Assembly (NCBI RefSeq): GCF_004367745.1
Contig: NZ_CP037993.1
Location: 5,580,001 to 5,644,000, forward strand
DNA length: 64,000 nucleotides
DNA from: Herbaspirillum huttiense
GTDB taxonomy: Bacteria; Pseudomonadota; Gammaproteobacteria; Burkholderiales; Burkholderiaceae_D
Direction of reading: 5' to 3'
Shown: positions 43,675 to 51,431 of the stretch, in pieces
Position numbering within the stretch: the first letter of the stretch is position 1
Layout of the letters: each line of letters opens with the position of its first letter
Notes under the pieces: model-generated
Databases searched by the model: none
What the model saw: the letters and a program-made list of their open reading frames with translations, nothing else
Told to the model about the DNA's origin: nothing
Made by a program: the position numbers and the translations under genes

Positions 43675-43884
43675 GTGCCCGCCGCTGCCATCGCTCCCCA
43701 CGTGCTCAAGGCTCACGCGAAAAACAAGAACGCCATCGCGCCCGAGCCCCGTTCGCAAGCCACTCCTGGCACCCCTTCAGGGTCGATCCGGGCACTCAAG
43801 GGCTGCGTGCGGCCGCAGCAGCGCCCCGTGTCTCTGCAGGAAATGGAGCAAGCCATTGCCCGGCGAGGCGGGGCCGCGCAATGA
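43675..43884 (+). CDS. Chimeric VapB-type antitoxin
   Basis: 69 residues from the GTG at 43675, which has a good ribosome binding site; a longer frame begins at 43495 but runs through the leader. The C-terminal half (G-S-I-R-A-L-K-G-C-V-R-P-Q-Q-R-P-V-S-L-Q) and EMEQAIARRG matches the toxin-binding tail of AbrB-type VapB antitoxins. The usual AbrB DNA-binding part (V-T-I-P-K-x-x-R) is missing; the N-terminus aligns instead with the first 26 codons of the RHH-like gene. The stop overlaps the vapC start by 4 bp. Confidence 0.65.
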   Translation: MPAAAIAPHVLKAHAKNKNAIAPEPRSQATPGTPSGSIRALKGCVRPQQRPVSLQEMEQAIARRGGAAQ

Positions 43885-44279
43885 TCGGCTTGGACACCAA
43901 TGTGCTGGCGCGCTACTTCGCCCAGGACCATCCGCTGCAATCAGCCCAAGCGACGGCGGTGATCGAATCGCTGAACGAGCAACAGCCGGGCTTCCTGTCC
44001 CAAATCGCCCTGGCAGAATTGGTGTGGGTGCTGCATGCTGCCTACAAGGTGCGCAAGCCTCAATTGGTGCGCATCATCGAGAAGCTCCTGCTGGCCCCTG
44101 AAATTGTTGTCGAAAATTCCGAAAGCGCATTGCAGGCGCTTCACCGCTTTGCTGAATCGACAGCAGGATTTGCGGATTGCCTGATCGAACGCAGCGGCTA
44201 CCAGGCTGGATGCAGCGATACGCTGACCTTTGATCGCAAGGCCGCCAGAACCGCCGGCATGCGTTTGCTGGGCAACTGA
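43881..44279 (+). CDS. vapC: PIN-domain toxin, VapC family
   Basis: 132 residues. PIN nucleases cut RNA in a Mg2+-dependent way. The acidic residues are all present: D5 (GLDTNVLARYF), E46 (ALAELVWVL), D99 (GFADCLI) and D118 (TLTFDRKA). Length is typical. ATGA coupling to the preceding antitoxin gene fits a VapBC operon. A bidirectional terminator lies 40 bp downstream. Confidence 0.9.
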   Translation: MIGLDTNVLARYFAQDHPLQSAQATAVIESLNEQQPGFLSQIALAELVWVLHAAYKVRKPQLVRIIEKLLLAPEIVVENSESALQALHRFAESTAGFADCLIERSGYQAGCSDTLTFDRKAARTAGMRLLGN

Positions 44280-44315
44280 AACGTCTGCCCACAAGCGCCC
44301 TCCGACCCGCCAATA

Positions 44316-44350
44316 AAAAGCCCGCACTGGCATTTCAGCGCGGGTTTTCT
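44316..44350. terminator. Terminator between vapC and the solute-binding protein gene
   Basis: Stem AAAAGCCCGCxCTG / CAGxGCGGGTTTT with one A-C mismatch and a 6-nt loop. A and T runs flank it, so it works for both convergent transcripts. Confidence 0.75.
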
Positions 44351-44384
44351 TTGTCTGCAGCGCGGCCGATCAGGCCGCCCGGCA

Positions 44385-45230
44385 TCACAGCGGAATCTGC
44401 GGCGGCACATCCTCCGGCTTCACCCCGGAGAGCTTCTGCAGATTGCCCAGCACGGTCGGCTTGATCTTGCCGGCGGCGCGCTCGGCGGCGATCCACTTGT
44501 TGATGGTCTCGACCCAGGCCTTGTCCTCTTCCTTGGGTACGCCAATGTTGGTGGAAGTCGCTTCCAGCGGCTGCGGCACATACATCTTGCCCAGCGCAGG
44601 ATTTTTCTTGAGGATGTTCAGGGCCAGCAGCCACACCAGCACCTGCGCGTCGACACGGCCGGTCTGCAGCGCCAGGGTGGCGTCGTCCGCTTTTTCCAGG
44701 CGGACGATGGTGGCGTTGGGACAGACGCGGCTGATCATCTGGTCGTGCGAGGAACCGATGTCCACGGCGATTTTGACCTCCGGCTTGTTCAGGTCTGCCC
44801 AGGTCTTGAACTCTTTCTTGGAGACCACCGTGAAGGCGTTCAGGAACAGCGGTTCGGTAAAGCCGATCACTTCGCGGCGCGCCGGAGTCGGGTTCATGCC
44901 GAAGAACAGGTCGATCTTGTGCGTCTGCAGGTCCAGCACCGAATTGCCCCAGGTGGTCTCGGTGATGTCCAGCTTGACGTTCAGGCTGGCCGCCAGGCTC
45001 TTGGCGAAATCGATCATGAAACCGCCCCACTCGCCACTGGCCAGGTCCTTGTTGTAGTAGGGTGCGGCACCGCGCACGGCACCGATGCGCAGGGTCTTGG
45101 TCCGCTGCACGCGGGCCAGGGTCGGTTCCGTAGAGCCGGTCGCAGCGGCGGCCTGGGCGAAGACGTTGGGGATGGCAGTGGCGGCGGCAAGGCCGGCCAC
45201 GCCGGTGATGAAACTGCGACGGTTGGTCAT
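44385..45230 (-). CDS. Tat-exported amino-acid-type solute-binding protein
   Basis: 281 residues from the ATG at 45230 (GGGAGA upstream). The N-terminus TNRRSFITGVAGLAAATAIPNVFAQ is a twin-arginine signal. The mature protein is a family 3 periplasmic binding protein: LRIGAVRGAAPYYNKD, GEWGGFMIDFAKSLA, DLFFGMNPTPARREVIGFTEP and VDAQVLVW. Such proteins feed polar amino acids to HisMQ-type importers. No permease is adjacent; a permease/ATPase pair without binding protein lies at 37985-39434. Confidence 0.88.
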   Translation of the reverse strand: MTNRRSFITGVAGLAAATAIPNVFAQAAAATGSTEPTLARVQRTKTLRIGAVRGAAPYYNKDLASGEWGGFMIDFAKSLAASLNVKLDITETTWGNSVLDLQTHKIDLFFGMNPTPARREVIGFTEPLFLNAFTVVSKKEFKTWADLNKPEVKIAVDIGSSHDQMISRVCPNATIVRLEKADDATLALQTGRVDAQVLVWLLALNILKKNPALGKMYVPQPLEATSTNIGVPKEEDKAWVETINKWIAAERAAGKIKPTVLGNLQKLSGVKPEDVPPQIPL

Positions 45231-45644
45231 TCTCGGTTCTCCCTGATTTGGCGGATGGTACCGCTGCGCTGTGGTCGGCAGCATGGCACACGTGGTCTGC
45301 CGCCCGGCCCTGGCCCGACGGCGTCGATGATTTTAGCCCAGCCGCCAGCCGCTCGCGCAGGCAAATGCCATGCACGTGGAGCCACATGGCCCTGGCTCCC
45401 AGCAGGCAGGAAATTATTTACGTGCACGTGAAGTAGCCAGCGCCCTGACACGCCTGTACGAAAATTGACAGGTCACGCTATTTTTCGAACGCCATTGAAG
45501 ATTTTTTTACAGCCACGCCATCCGGGTAAAACCGGGTAAGCCACCCCCAACGGCAGCCATGCCGCGCGTAGGCTTGCCATGTCGTGTTGATGCCGCAGGG
45601 CAATTCTGCCGACGGCACGCGTCACGAGCACAACGGGGGATCTC
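45231..45644. other. Gene-free region upstream of a lipoprotein gene
   Basis: 414 bp. A TTGACA hexamer at 45465-45470 has no fitting -10. A 10-bp-period direct repeat CCGGGTAA occurs at 45522-45529 and 45532-45539. A 10-bp palindrome ACGTGCACGT is at about 45420-45429. No function can be assigned. Confidence 0.4.
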
Positions 45645-45971
45645 ATGCGCACTCAACGTCAACATCATCGCCGCCGCGCCAGCCTGGCCGCAGCCTGCCT
45701 CGGTGCCGCCGCCTTGGGCGGCTGCGCCAACTTCAGCGAAGTCAGCGCCGGGCGTGGCGATCTCTACACGGTCTCGGCCACGGGGGTGAGCTATACCATG
45801 TCGATTCCGGCCCTGACTTCGGCCGCGCGCGAGAAGGCGACCGCCTTCTGCGGCAAGCAGCAGATGCAGGCCGACCTGCGCCAGCTCATCCGTGGCTGGC
45901 GTCCGATGCAGGTAGAGCTGATTTTCCGCTGCCAGCCTGCGGGTACGAGCCTGCAGGCGCTGCTGGACTGA
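45645..45971 (+). CDS. Small lipoprotein of unknown function
   Basis: 108 residues; GGGGGATCTC precedes the ATG. An Arg/His-rich start leads into a signal ending in AALGGC (lipid-modified Cys near 27). The mature 80 residues contain A-T-G-V-S-Y-T-M-S and a C-terminal segment with two cysteines. Not in an operon; convergent with the DUF2863-like gene 9 bp away. Confidence 0.75.
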   Translation: MRTQRQHHRRRASLAAACLGAAALGGCANFSEVSAGRGDLYTVSATGVSYTMSIPALTSAAREKATAFCGKQQMQADLRQLIRGWRPMQVELIFRCQPAGTSLQALLD

Positions 45972-45980
45972 GGCCGCCGA

Positions 45981-47327
45981 TCAGGCCGCCGGCAGATCGC
46001 GCGCACGCACCGGCTGTCCGTGCTCATCAAAGCCATCGGCCAGGCGCACAGCCGTCACACCGAGCGAAGCCACCGCATCGGCGGCATCGAACAGCACCGC
46101 CTGCAGATCGCCCTCGACCAGATGTTCAGAGCGCGCCAGCGTGGCTTGCGCATTGCGCAGTACGACCTGCAGATGGGTCTCGTCGTCCTCGTCCACCAGC
46201 GCAATGTAGGCACTCGCCTCTGCCGCCTGCGCAGCGGATTGCGCCAGCCCGGCTTCCAGTTCGGAGAGCATCTGCAGGGTGCGGTATTCGCCATTGCCGG
46301 TGTGCTTGGCACCATGGAACAGATCCTGGTACAGGAAGTGCAATTGGCACTGCGCAGCCTCGCCGGTTTGCCCGGTCAGGCATTGCTGCATGAGCGGCGT
46401 GATCTCTTCGCTCCACTGGCGGAAGCGTTGCGCGCGCGATTCGAAGTAGGCATCGGCGGCCGCTTCCTCCTGCGGAATCGCATAGAAGGGATCAGTCACC
46501 TCCTTGAGCGAAAAGCCCAGCAGGAAGCGCAGTTCCAGCGCCTCATCGTCGGCCGCGAAATGGCTGGCCGGCCAGCCGCGCATGCTGCGCTCGATGGCCG
46601 GCACGCTCAGGATCTTCTTGTCGGTCAGCGAGGCAAAGGCATCGCGATTCATGGCTTCCACTTCACTGAAGCTCAGGGCGTTGATCTCTTCCGGATGATA
46701 GAGATGATGCACCAGCACCACGCGCGCCTTGGGACTTTCCAGTCCGGCTTTCTGGATGCTCTCGCGCAGGGTGTCGAAGGCATCGCCATCGGCCAATGCC
46801 TGCTCCTCGCGCAGGCCACCGCGCGTGCGGACCAGCAAGGGGATCAGGAAGGCATTGATCTCCAGTTCCTTCTCGCCCCGGCGCAGCACGATGATGTCGG
46901 CGCCCTCTTCCACCACTTCACGCAGGAAAGCATGGCCGCGCGGATCGTCGTAGCGCAGCTGTTCCAGCGCTTCATAGAGGGTGTCGTCATCGCGCTCGCG
47001 CAGGGTATTGCGCACCATGCGTTCCAGTTCATCCTGGCCGACGCGGCGGCCTGCGCGGTCCGGCGCATCGGCGGCCACCGCACTGGCCAGCGCCACCATC
47101 TGCTGCACGCGCAGTTCATCTTCATCCAGGCTCTGCGAAGCCGCATGCGCCTGGTGCTGGCGACGGCGGGCGGCTTCGGTGGAGACATGGGTCTTGGGCT
47201 TGTCGCGTGCCGGGCCCGCGGGCGCAGGCTTGGGGCCCGCCTTCGCGGCTGGCTTGGCGTGGCCCTGGGGGGCTTTCTTGGGGCCGGGGGAATGTGGTTT
47301 GCCGGTGGGGCGTTTGGCTTGATTCAT
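45981..47327 (-). CDS. DUF2863-like protein
   Basis: 448 residues. The first 60 are low-complexity and rich in Lys, Pro, Ala and Gly. The rest is a soluble domain with DDTLYEALEQLRYDDPRGHAFL, INAFLIPLLVRTRGGL and RGWPASHFAADDEALELRFLLGFSLKEV. I recall this pattern as the DUF2863 family of Burkholderiales, whose function is unknown. Ribosome binding site GAGGAAAAAA. It begins 12 bp after the EamA gene, so the two are probably cotranscribed. Confidence 0.75.
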   Translation of the reverse strand: MNQAKRPTGKPHSPGPKKAPQGHAKPAAKAGPKPAPAGPARDKPKTHVSTEAARRRQHQAHAASQSLDEDELRVQQMVALASAVAADAPDRAGRRVGQDELERMVRNTLRERDDDTLYEALEQLRYDDPRGHAFLREVVEEGADIIVLRRGEKELEINAFLIPLLVRTRGGLREEQALADGDAFDTLRESIQKAGLESPKARVVLVHHLYHPEEINALSFSEVEAMNRDAFASLTDKKILSVPAIERSMRGWPASHFAADDEALELRFLLGFSLKEVTDPFYAIPQEEAAADAYFESRAQRFRQWSEEITPLMQQCLTGQTGEAAQCQLHFLYQDLFHGAKHTGNGEYRTLQMLSELEAGLAQSAAQAAEASAYIALVDEDDETHLQVVLRNAQATLARSEHLVEGDLQAVLFDAADAVASLGVTAVRLADGFDEHGQPVRARDLPAA

Positions 47328-47339
47328 TTTTTTCCTCGC

Positions 47340-48272
47340 TCAGTTCAGCGGTAACTTGTCGGCGGTATTGCGGCCCGGCAGCGTGGCCAGGAACATCCCG
47401 GCCAGGGCCACGGCGAAGGCGCCGGCCTGCAGCGCCGAGAGGCTCTCACCCAGCGCCAGCACACCGACCACGGCGGCCGAGACCGGCAGCATCACGGTAA
47501 AGACGCCGGCACGCGCAGCCGGGACCACCTTCAATCCCGTCATCCACAGCCACACGGTCCAGACGCTGGCGGCCAGGGCATAGAACACCAGCAGCAGCCA
47601 GATGTTGGCCGGCACGGTGGAGAAATTGAATTGCAGCGCGGTGTACAAGCCCATGGGAGTCATCAGCAGCAGGCCCCACAGGTTGATGACGGCGCTGATG
47701 CGCTTGGGCGTGAGGACCGTGGTCAGCTTCTTGCCGATGACGGCATAGGCGGCCTCGCACAGCACCGCGCAGAACACCAGTACGTTGCCCAGCCAGGCGC
47801 TCTGCCCGCCGCTGGCGGCGGCCGCGCCATGGCTGTCCTTGGCCAGCGACAGCAAGCCGATGCCGATGGCCCCGCAGGCCACCGCGCCCCAGACGCGCAG
47901 GCTGATTTTTTCCTTGAGGAAGACCCAGCTCATCACCGCCACCACGGCCGGGATGGAGGACATGATCACGCCCGCCGAGACCGCATTGGTCATGGACACG
48001 CCGGTAATCATGCACAGCGTAAAGAGGAAATTGCCGAGGAAGGATTCGAGGAAGACCAGCCAGCGCGACTGCGTGGAGAGTGGCTTTTCATCGGCTGGTT
48101 TCTTCAGCCAGCGCAGCATGGCGACCGCGCCGATGGCGAAGCGCAGCCAGGCCAGCAGGAACACCGGCAGCAGCGCCGCCAGCGGCTTGGTCAGCGCGAC
48201 GTAAGCGCCGACCAGGGACATGCTCAGGATCAGGCAGCCATAGCCCATGGGGCGGCTGGGGGTGTAGCTCAT
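47340..48272 (-). CDS. EamA-family (DMT) transporter
   Basis: 310 residues from the ATG at 48272 (MSYTPSRPMGYG). Ten membrane segments arranged as two EamA repeats of five, with SAGVIMSSIPAVVAVMSWVFLKEKISLRVWGAVACGAIGIGLL in the first and AGVFTVMLPVSAAVVGVLALGESLSALQ in the second, both shown here only by position (about residues 98-140 and 255-285). Members export amino acids and other metabolites. No clear ribosome binding site. Located upstream of the DUF2863-like gene. Confidence 0.85.
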   Translation of the reverse strand: MSYTPSRPMGYGCLILSMSLVGAYVALTKPLAALLPVFLLAWLRFAIGAVAMLRWLKKPADEKPLSTQSRWLVFLESFLGNFLFTLCMITGVSMTNAVSAGVIMSSIPAVVAVMSWVFLKEKISLRVWGAVACGAIGIGLLSLAKDSHGAAAASGGQSAWLGNVLVFCAVLCEAAYAVIGKKLTTVLTPKRISAVINLWGLLLMTPMGLYTALQFNFSTVPANIWLLLVFYALAASVWTVWLWMTGLKVVPAARAGVFTVMLPVSAAVVGVLALGESLSALQAGAFAVALAGMFLATLPGRNTADKLPLN

Positions 48273-48410
48273 GTTCGGTTCGGATATCGTGTCGAGGCCG
48301 GCGGTATGGACGACGCTGGCTCCGGTGAATGGAGCCAGCATTTTACCTGCTCGAACGAGGGGAACCGGATGAGGGCGTGCAGCCCTGTGGAAAAGAAAAG
48401 TGCGGCGAGC

Positions 48411-48560
48411 TCAATGCCAGAAAGTCTCGATGAGTTTTTTGACACCGCCCAATAGCAGAAGCAGCAAAACGAACCCAATCGTGCCAAGCTCAGCCACCAG
48501 CGCACCGGCGTGCATTTCGCCGTTTTTAAGATCCTGCCAAAGCTTGCGGAAAAATGACAT
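48411..48560 (-). CDS. Small single-span membrane protein (49 aa)
   Basis: A 49-residue ORF beginning MSFFRKLWQDLKNGEMHAG, with a strong AGGAGG 9 bp upstream of its ATG at 48560. A charged N-terminus is followed by an acidic residue and then one hydrophobic helix (LGTIGFVLLLLLLGGV) and a short tail K-K-L-I-E-T-F-W-H. That pattern is typical of small inner-membrane proteins. It lies between the sulfur operon's end and the EamA gene. No homologue is recognised. Confidence 0.7.
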   Translation of the reverse strand: MSFFRKLWQDLKNGEMHAGALVAELGTIGFVLLLLLLGGVKKLIETFWH

Positions 48561-48733
48561 GCGCGAATTCCCTCCTGTGAACGTTGAACCGGCCGCATGC
48601 GGACATGCACCGGGCTTTCACTATAAGGGCCGCGTCCTCGACGTTGATGCGTTTCAAATACTTTTGCCGCGCCTTCAAAAAAAATCATCATCGGTCAATA
48701 ACAGGGACTGATACATGGCCCCGACCTGTCACC

Positions 48734-50119
48734 TCAACTGCGTGCGTACTCGACCGCCGCTCCCGCCCGGAAACCCGCTCCCACGTGCTCTTGCGGCAAG
48801 GTGGCACCGCGCTGGAAAAGTTTTTCACGCAAGGTCCCCTGGGCATATTCGCGCTTGTAGGAACCGCGTTCCTGCAGCACCGGAATGACCAGGTTCACGA
48901 AGTCTTCGAAACTTTCCGGCGTGACCGTTCGGGTCAGGTTGTAGCCGTCGATGCCGGTATCGGCCACCCAGCTTTCCAGTTCATCGGCGATGCGGTTGGG
49001 TGCGCCCACGATGCTGGCATAACGGCCGCCCAGTTCGAGCTGTTGCAGCAGCTTGCGCTTGGTCCAGTTCAGCTCCGGTTGCGTGACCACCTTGGTCAGC
49101 GATTCGATGGCATTGGTCTTGGCCGCGCGGATCGGCTCATCCAGCTCAACCTTAGAAAAATCGATACCGGTGCCCGCCGAGAAATGCGCCAGCCCTGCTT
49201 CGGGACTGGCATAGCTGGCGTATTCGCGGAAGCGCTCCTGGGCCTCCTCGTCAGTGCGGCCGGTCACCACCGTCAGGCCCATGAAGATCTTGATGGCGTC
49301 CGGATTCCGTCCCTCGCGCACCGCACCGTCACGAATGCTCTGCACCAGCTTGCGCGTGGCGTCCTTGCTCTGGCTGGAAATGAACACGCATTCCGCATGG
49401 CGTGCACCGAAGGCCTGTCCGCGTCCGGACGAACCGGCCTGATACAGGACTGGCGTGCGCTGGCGCGACGGCTCGCTCAGGTGGATGCCTTCGACGTGGT
49501 AGTAGTCGCCGTGATGCGCGATCTTGTGCACCTTGGCCGGGTCAGCATAGACGCGGCGCGCGCGGTCACGCACCACGGCACCGTCTTCCCAGCTGCCTTC
49601 CCAGAGCTTGTAGACCACTTCCATGAATTCATCGGCGCGGTCATAGCGCTGGTCGTGTTCCAGCTGTTCGTGCAGGCCCATGGCGCGCGCGGCGCTGTCG
49701 AGATAACCGGTGACGATGTTCCAGCCCACGCGGCCACGACTTAAATGATCCAGCGTGGACATGCGGCGCGCAAACAGGAACGGGGCCTCATAGGTCAGGT
49801 TGGCAGTGACGCCAAAGCCCAGATGTTCGGTGACTGCCGCCATCGCCGAGACCAGCATCAGCGGGTCGTTCACGGGCAGCTGTATGGTCTCGCGCAGGGT
49901 GAGATCGGTATTGCCCTGGTAAACGTCATAGACGCCCACGATATCGGCCAAGAACAGGCCGTCGAACTTGCCGCGTTCCAGCAGGCGCGCCAGGTCGGTC
50001 CAGTAGGCGATGTCGGTGTAGTCCTGCGAGCGGTCGCGCGGGTGCGTCCACAGGCCGTGGTTGATGTGGCTGACGCAATTCATGTTGAATGCGTTGAGAC
50101 GGATTTCCTTCTTGGCCAT
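48734..50119 (-). CDS. FMN-dependent monooxygenase, NtaA/SnaA/DszA type
   Basis: 461 residues, luciferase-like fold. Uses FMNH2 from a separate reductase and O2 to cleave C-S or C-N bonds. Family motifs are LNAFNMNCVSHINHGLW at the start, FDGLFLADIVGVYD, GRVGWNIVTGYLDSAARAMG near residue 130 and YQAGSSGRGQAFGARHAE near 230. Last gene of a three-gene minus-strand operon with two SfnB-like enzymes, 9 bp after the second. That context points to organosulfur compounds (sulfones, sulfonates) as sulfur source. Confidence 0.92.
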   Translation of the reverse strand: MAKKEIRLNAFNMNCVSHINHGLWTHPRDRSQDYTDIAYWTDLARLLERGKFDGLFLADIVGVYDVYQGNTDLTLRETIQLPVNDPLMLVSAMAAVTEHLGFGVTANLTYEAPFLFARRMSTLDHLSRGRVGWNIVTGYLDSAARAMGLHEQLEHDQRYDRADEFMEVVYKLWEGSWEDGAVVRDRARRVYADPAKVHKIAHHGDYYHVEGIHLSEPSRQRTPVLYQAGSSGRGQAFGARHAECVFISSQSKDATRKLVQSIRDGAVREGRNPDAIKIFMGLTVVTGRTDEEAQERFREYASYASPEAGLAHFSAGTGIDFSKVELDEPIRAAKTNAIESLTKVVTQPELNWTKRKLLQQLELGGRYASIVGAPNRIADELESWVADTGIDGYNLTRTVTPESFEDFVNLVIPVLQERGSYKREYAQGTLREKLFQRGATLPQEHVGAGFRAGAAVEYARS

Positions 50120-50128
50120 GCGGGCTCC

Positions 50129-51391
50129 TCAGATCGCGCCGTGACGCGGCGGCTTCTTGCCATTCAGGACGTAATTGCCGATGGCGTGATATTTCCAGCG
50201 CACCGGATCATGCAGCGTATGGGTGCGGGCATTGCGCCAGTGGCGGTCGAGATTGTGTTCGGACAGGGTCGATTGCGAACCGGCCAGCTCAAACAGTTTG
50301 CTGCCGGCCGCCAGCGAAACTTCGGTAGTCAGCACGCGTGCCTCGGCGACCGCAATGGACGCCTCTGCGATGCTCTCTTCCGTGGGCGCAGCAGCCGCGG
50401 CGTCGACCTTGCGGCCGGCGCGGCGCACCAGTGCTTCGGCGGCGTGCAGCTGGATGGTCAGGTCACCCACTTCGCGAATGGTGAGCGGATCGTCGCCGGC
50501 ACGTTCCACACCGCTGTCGACCCAAGGCCGCGAGCGGGTGCGCACGAATTGCAGCAGGTCCGCATAGGCCGCGCGTGCGATGCCGAGATCGATGGCCGCG
50601 TGCTGGATCTGCGCCATCGGGCCGATCTGCGTAGGCCGCGAGAATGCAGTGGCAAACCCGATCACCGCATCGGCCGGCACCTGTACGTTTTCGAACACGG
50701 CACTGCCGCTGCCGGTAGTGCGCTGGCCGAAGCCGGACCAGTCGTCGATGATGGTCAGGCCAGGGGCATGGCGCGGCACGATGGCCAGTTGCTGCACACC
50801 CTCTTCATCGATCACCGAGGTCGGCACCCAGTCGGCATAAAGCGCGCCGGTGGCGTAGAACTTGCGGCCGTTGATGCGGTAGCCGGGGCCATGTTCGTTG
50901 CGACTCAGACGGGTCTTGCGGTCATGCGAGGTCTTGGTGCCGAGTTCGGCCAGGGCATTGCCGAAGCGGTCGCCCTGCAGCACCCGGTCAAAGAAGAACC
51001 GCTTCTGCGATTCGCTGCCGTTGACGCGGATCAGTTCCACCGCATAGAAATGGTTTTGCGGAATCTGTCCGATGGAACCATCGGCCGCCGAGATGGTGGC
51101 GATGACTTCGGCCAGGGTCCCGTAGCTGACGCCTGCACCGCCGTATTCCTTGGGCACGGTGATGCCCCACAGGCCTGAACGCACGTAGCGTTCCAGCTCG
51201 TCCCAGGGCAGCTTCCGTTCGCGGTCGCGCAGCGCGGCTTCGCGGCTGAAGTCCTCGGCCAGCTTGCGCGCGGCGGCAATGGCTTCGGCGTCGTCGCGAA
51301 TGCGTGCCACCAGGCGCGGCGGCGTGTTCGACGGCGGCGGCAGGGAATCGAGCGTGGTGTGGGTGGCCTGGGCGGTAGCAGTCTGGGTCAT
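50129..51391 (-). CDS. SfnB-like sulfur acquisition oxidoreductase (paralogue 1)
   Basis: 420 residues, acyl-CoA dehydrogenase fold like SfnB and DszC. FMN-dependent monooxygenation of sulfur compounds rather than acyl-CoA oxidation is expected. Motifs: ADGSIGQIPQNHFYAVELI, FYATGALYADWVPT, DDWSGFGQRTTGSGSAVFENV and the C-terminal NLDRHWRNARTHTLHDPVRWKYHAIGNY. The HNLDRHWRNAR signature near residue 382 is characteristic of this group. Middle gene of the operon. Confidence 0.9.
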   Translation of the reverse strand: MTQTATAQATHTTLDSLPPPSNTPPRLVARIRDDAEAIAAARKLAEDFSREAALRDRERKLPWDELERYVRSGLWGITVPKEYGGAGVSYGTLAEVIATISAADGSIGQIPQNHFYAVELIRVNGSESQKRFFFDRVLQGDRFGNALAELGTKTSHDRKTRLSRNEHGPGYRINGRKFYATGALYADWVPTSVIDEEGVQQLAIVPRHAPGLTIIDDWSGFGQRTTGSGSAVFENVQVPADAVIGFATAFSRPTQIGPMAQIQHAAIDLGIARAAYADLLQFVRTRSRPWVDSGVERAGDDPLTIREVGDLTIQLHAAEALVRRAGRKVDAAAAAPTEESIAEASIAVAEARVLTTEVSLAAGSKLFELAGSQSTLSEHNLDRHWRNARTHTLHDPVRWKYHAIGNYVLNGKKPPRHGAI

Positions 51392-51431
51392 GATGGTTCG
51401 CGTTCGAATGAGAGAAGGCAGGGTCCGGGCA

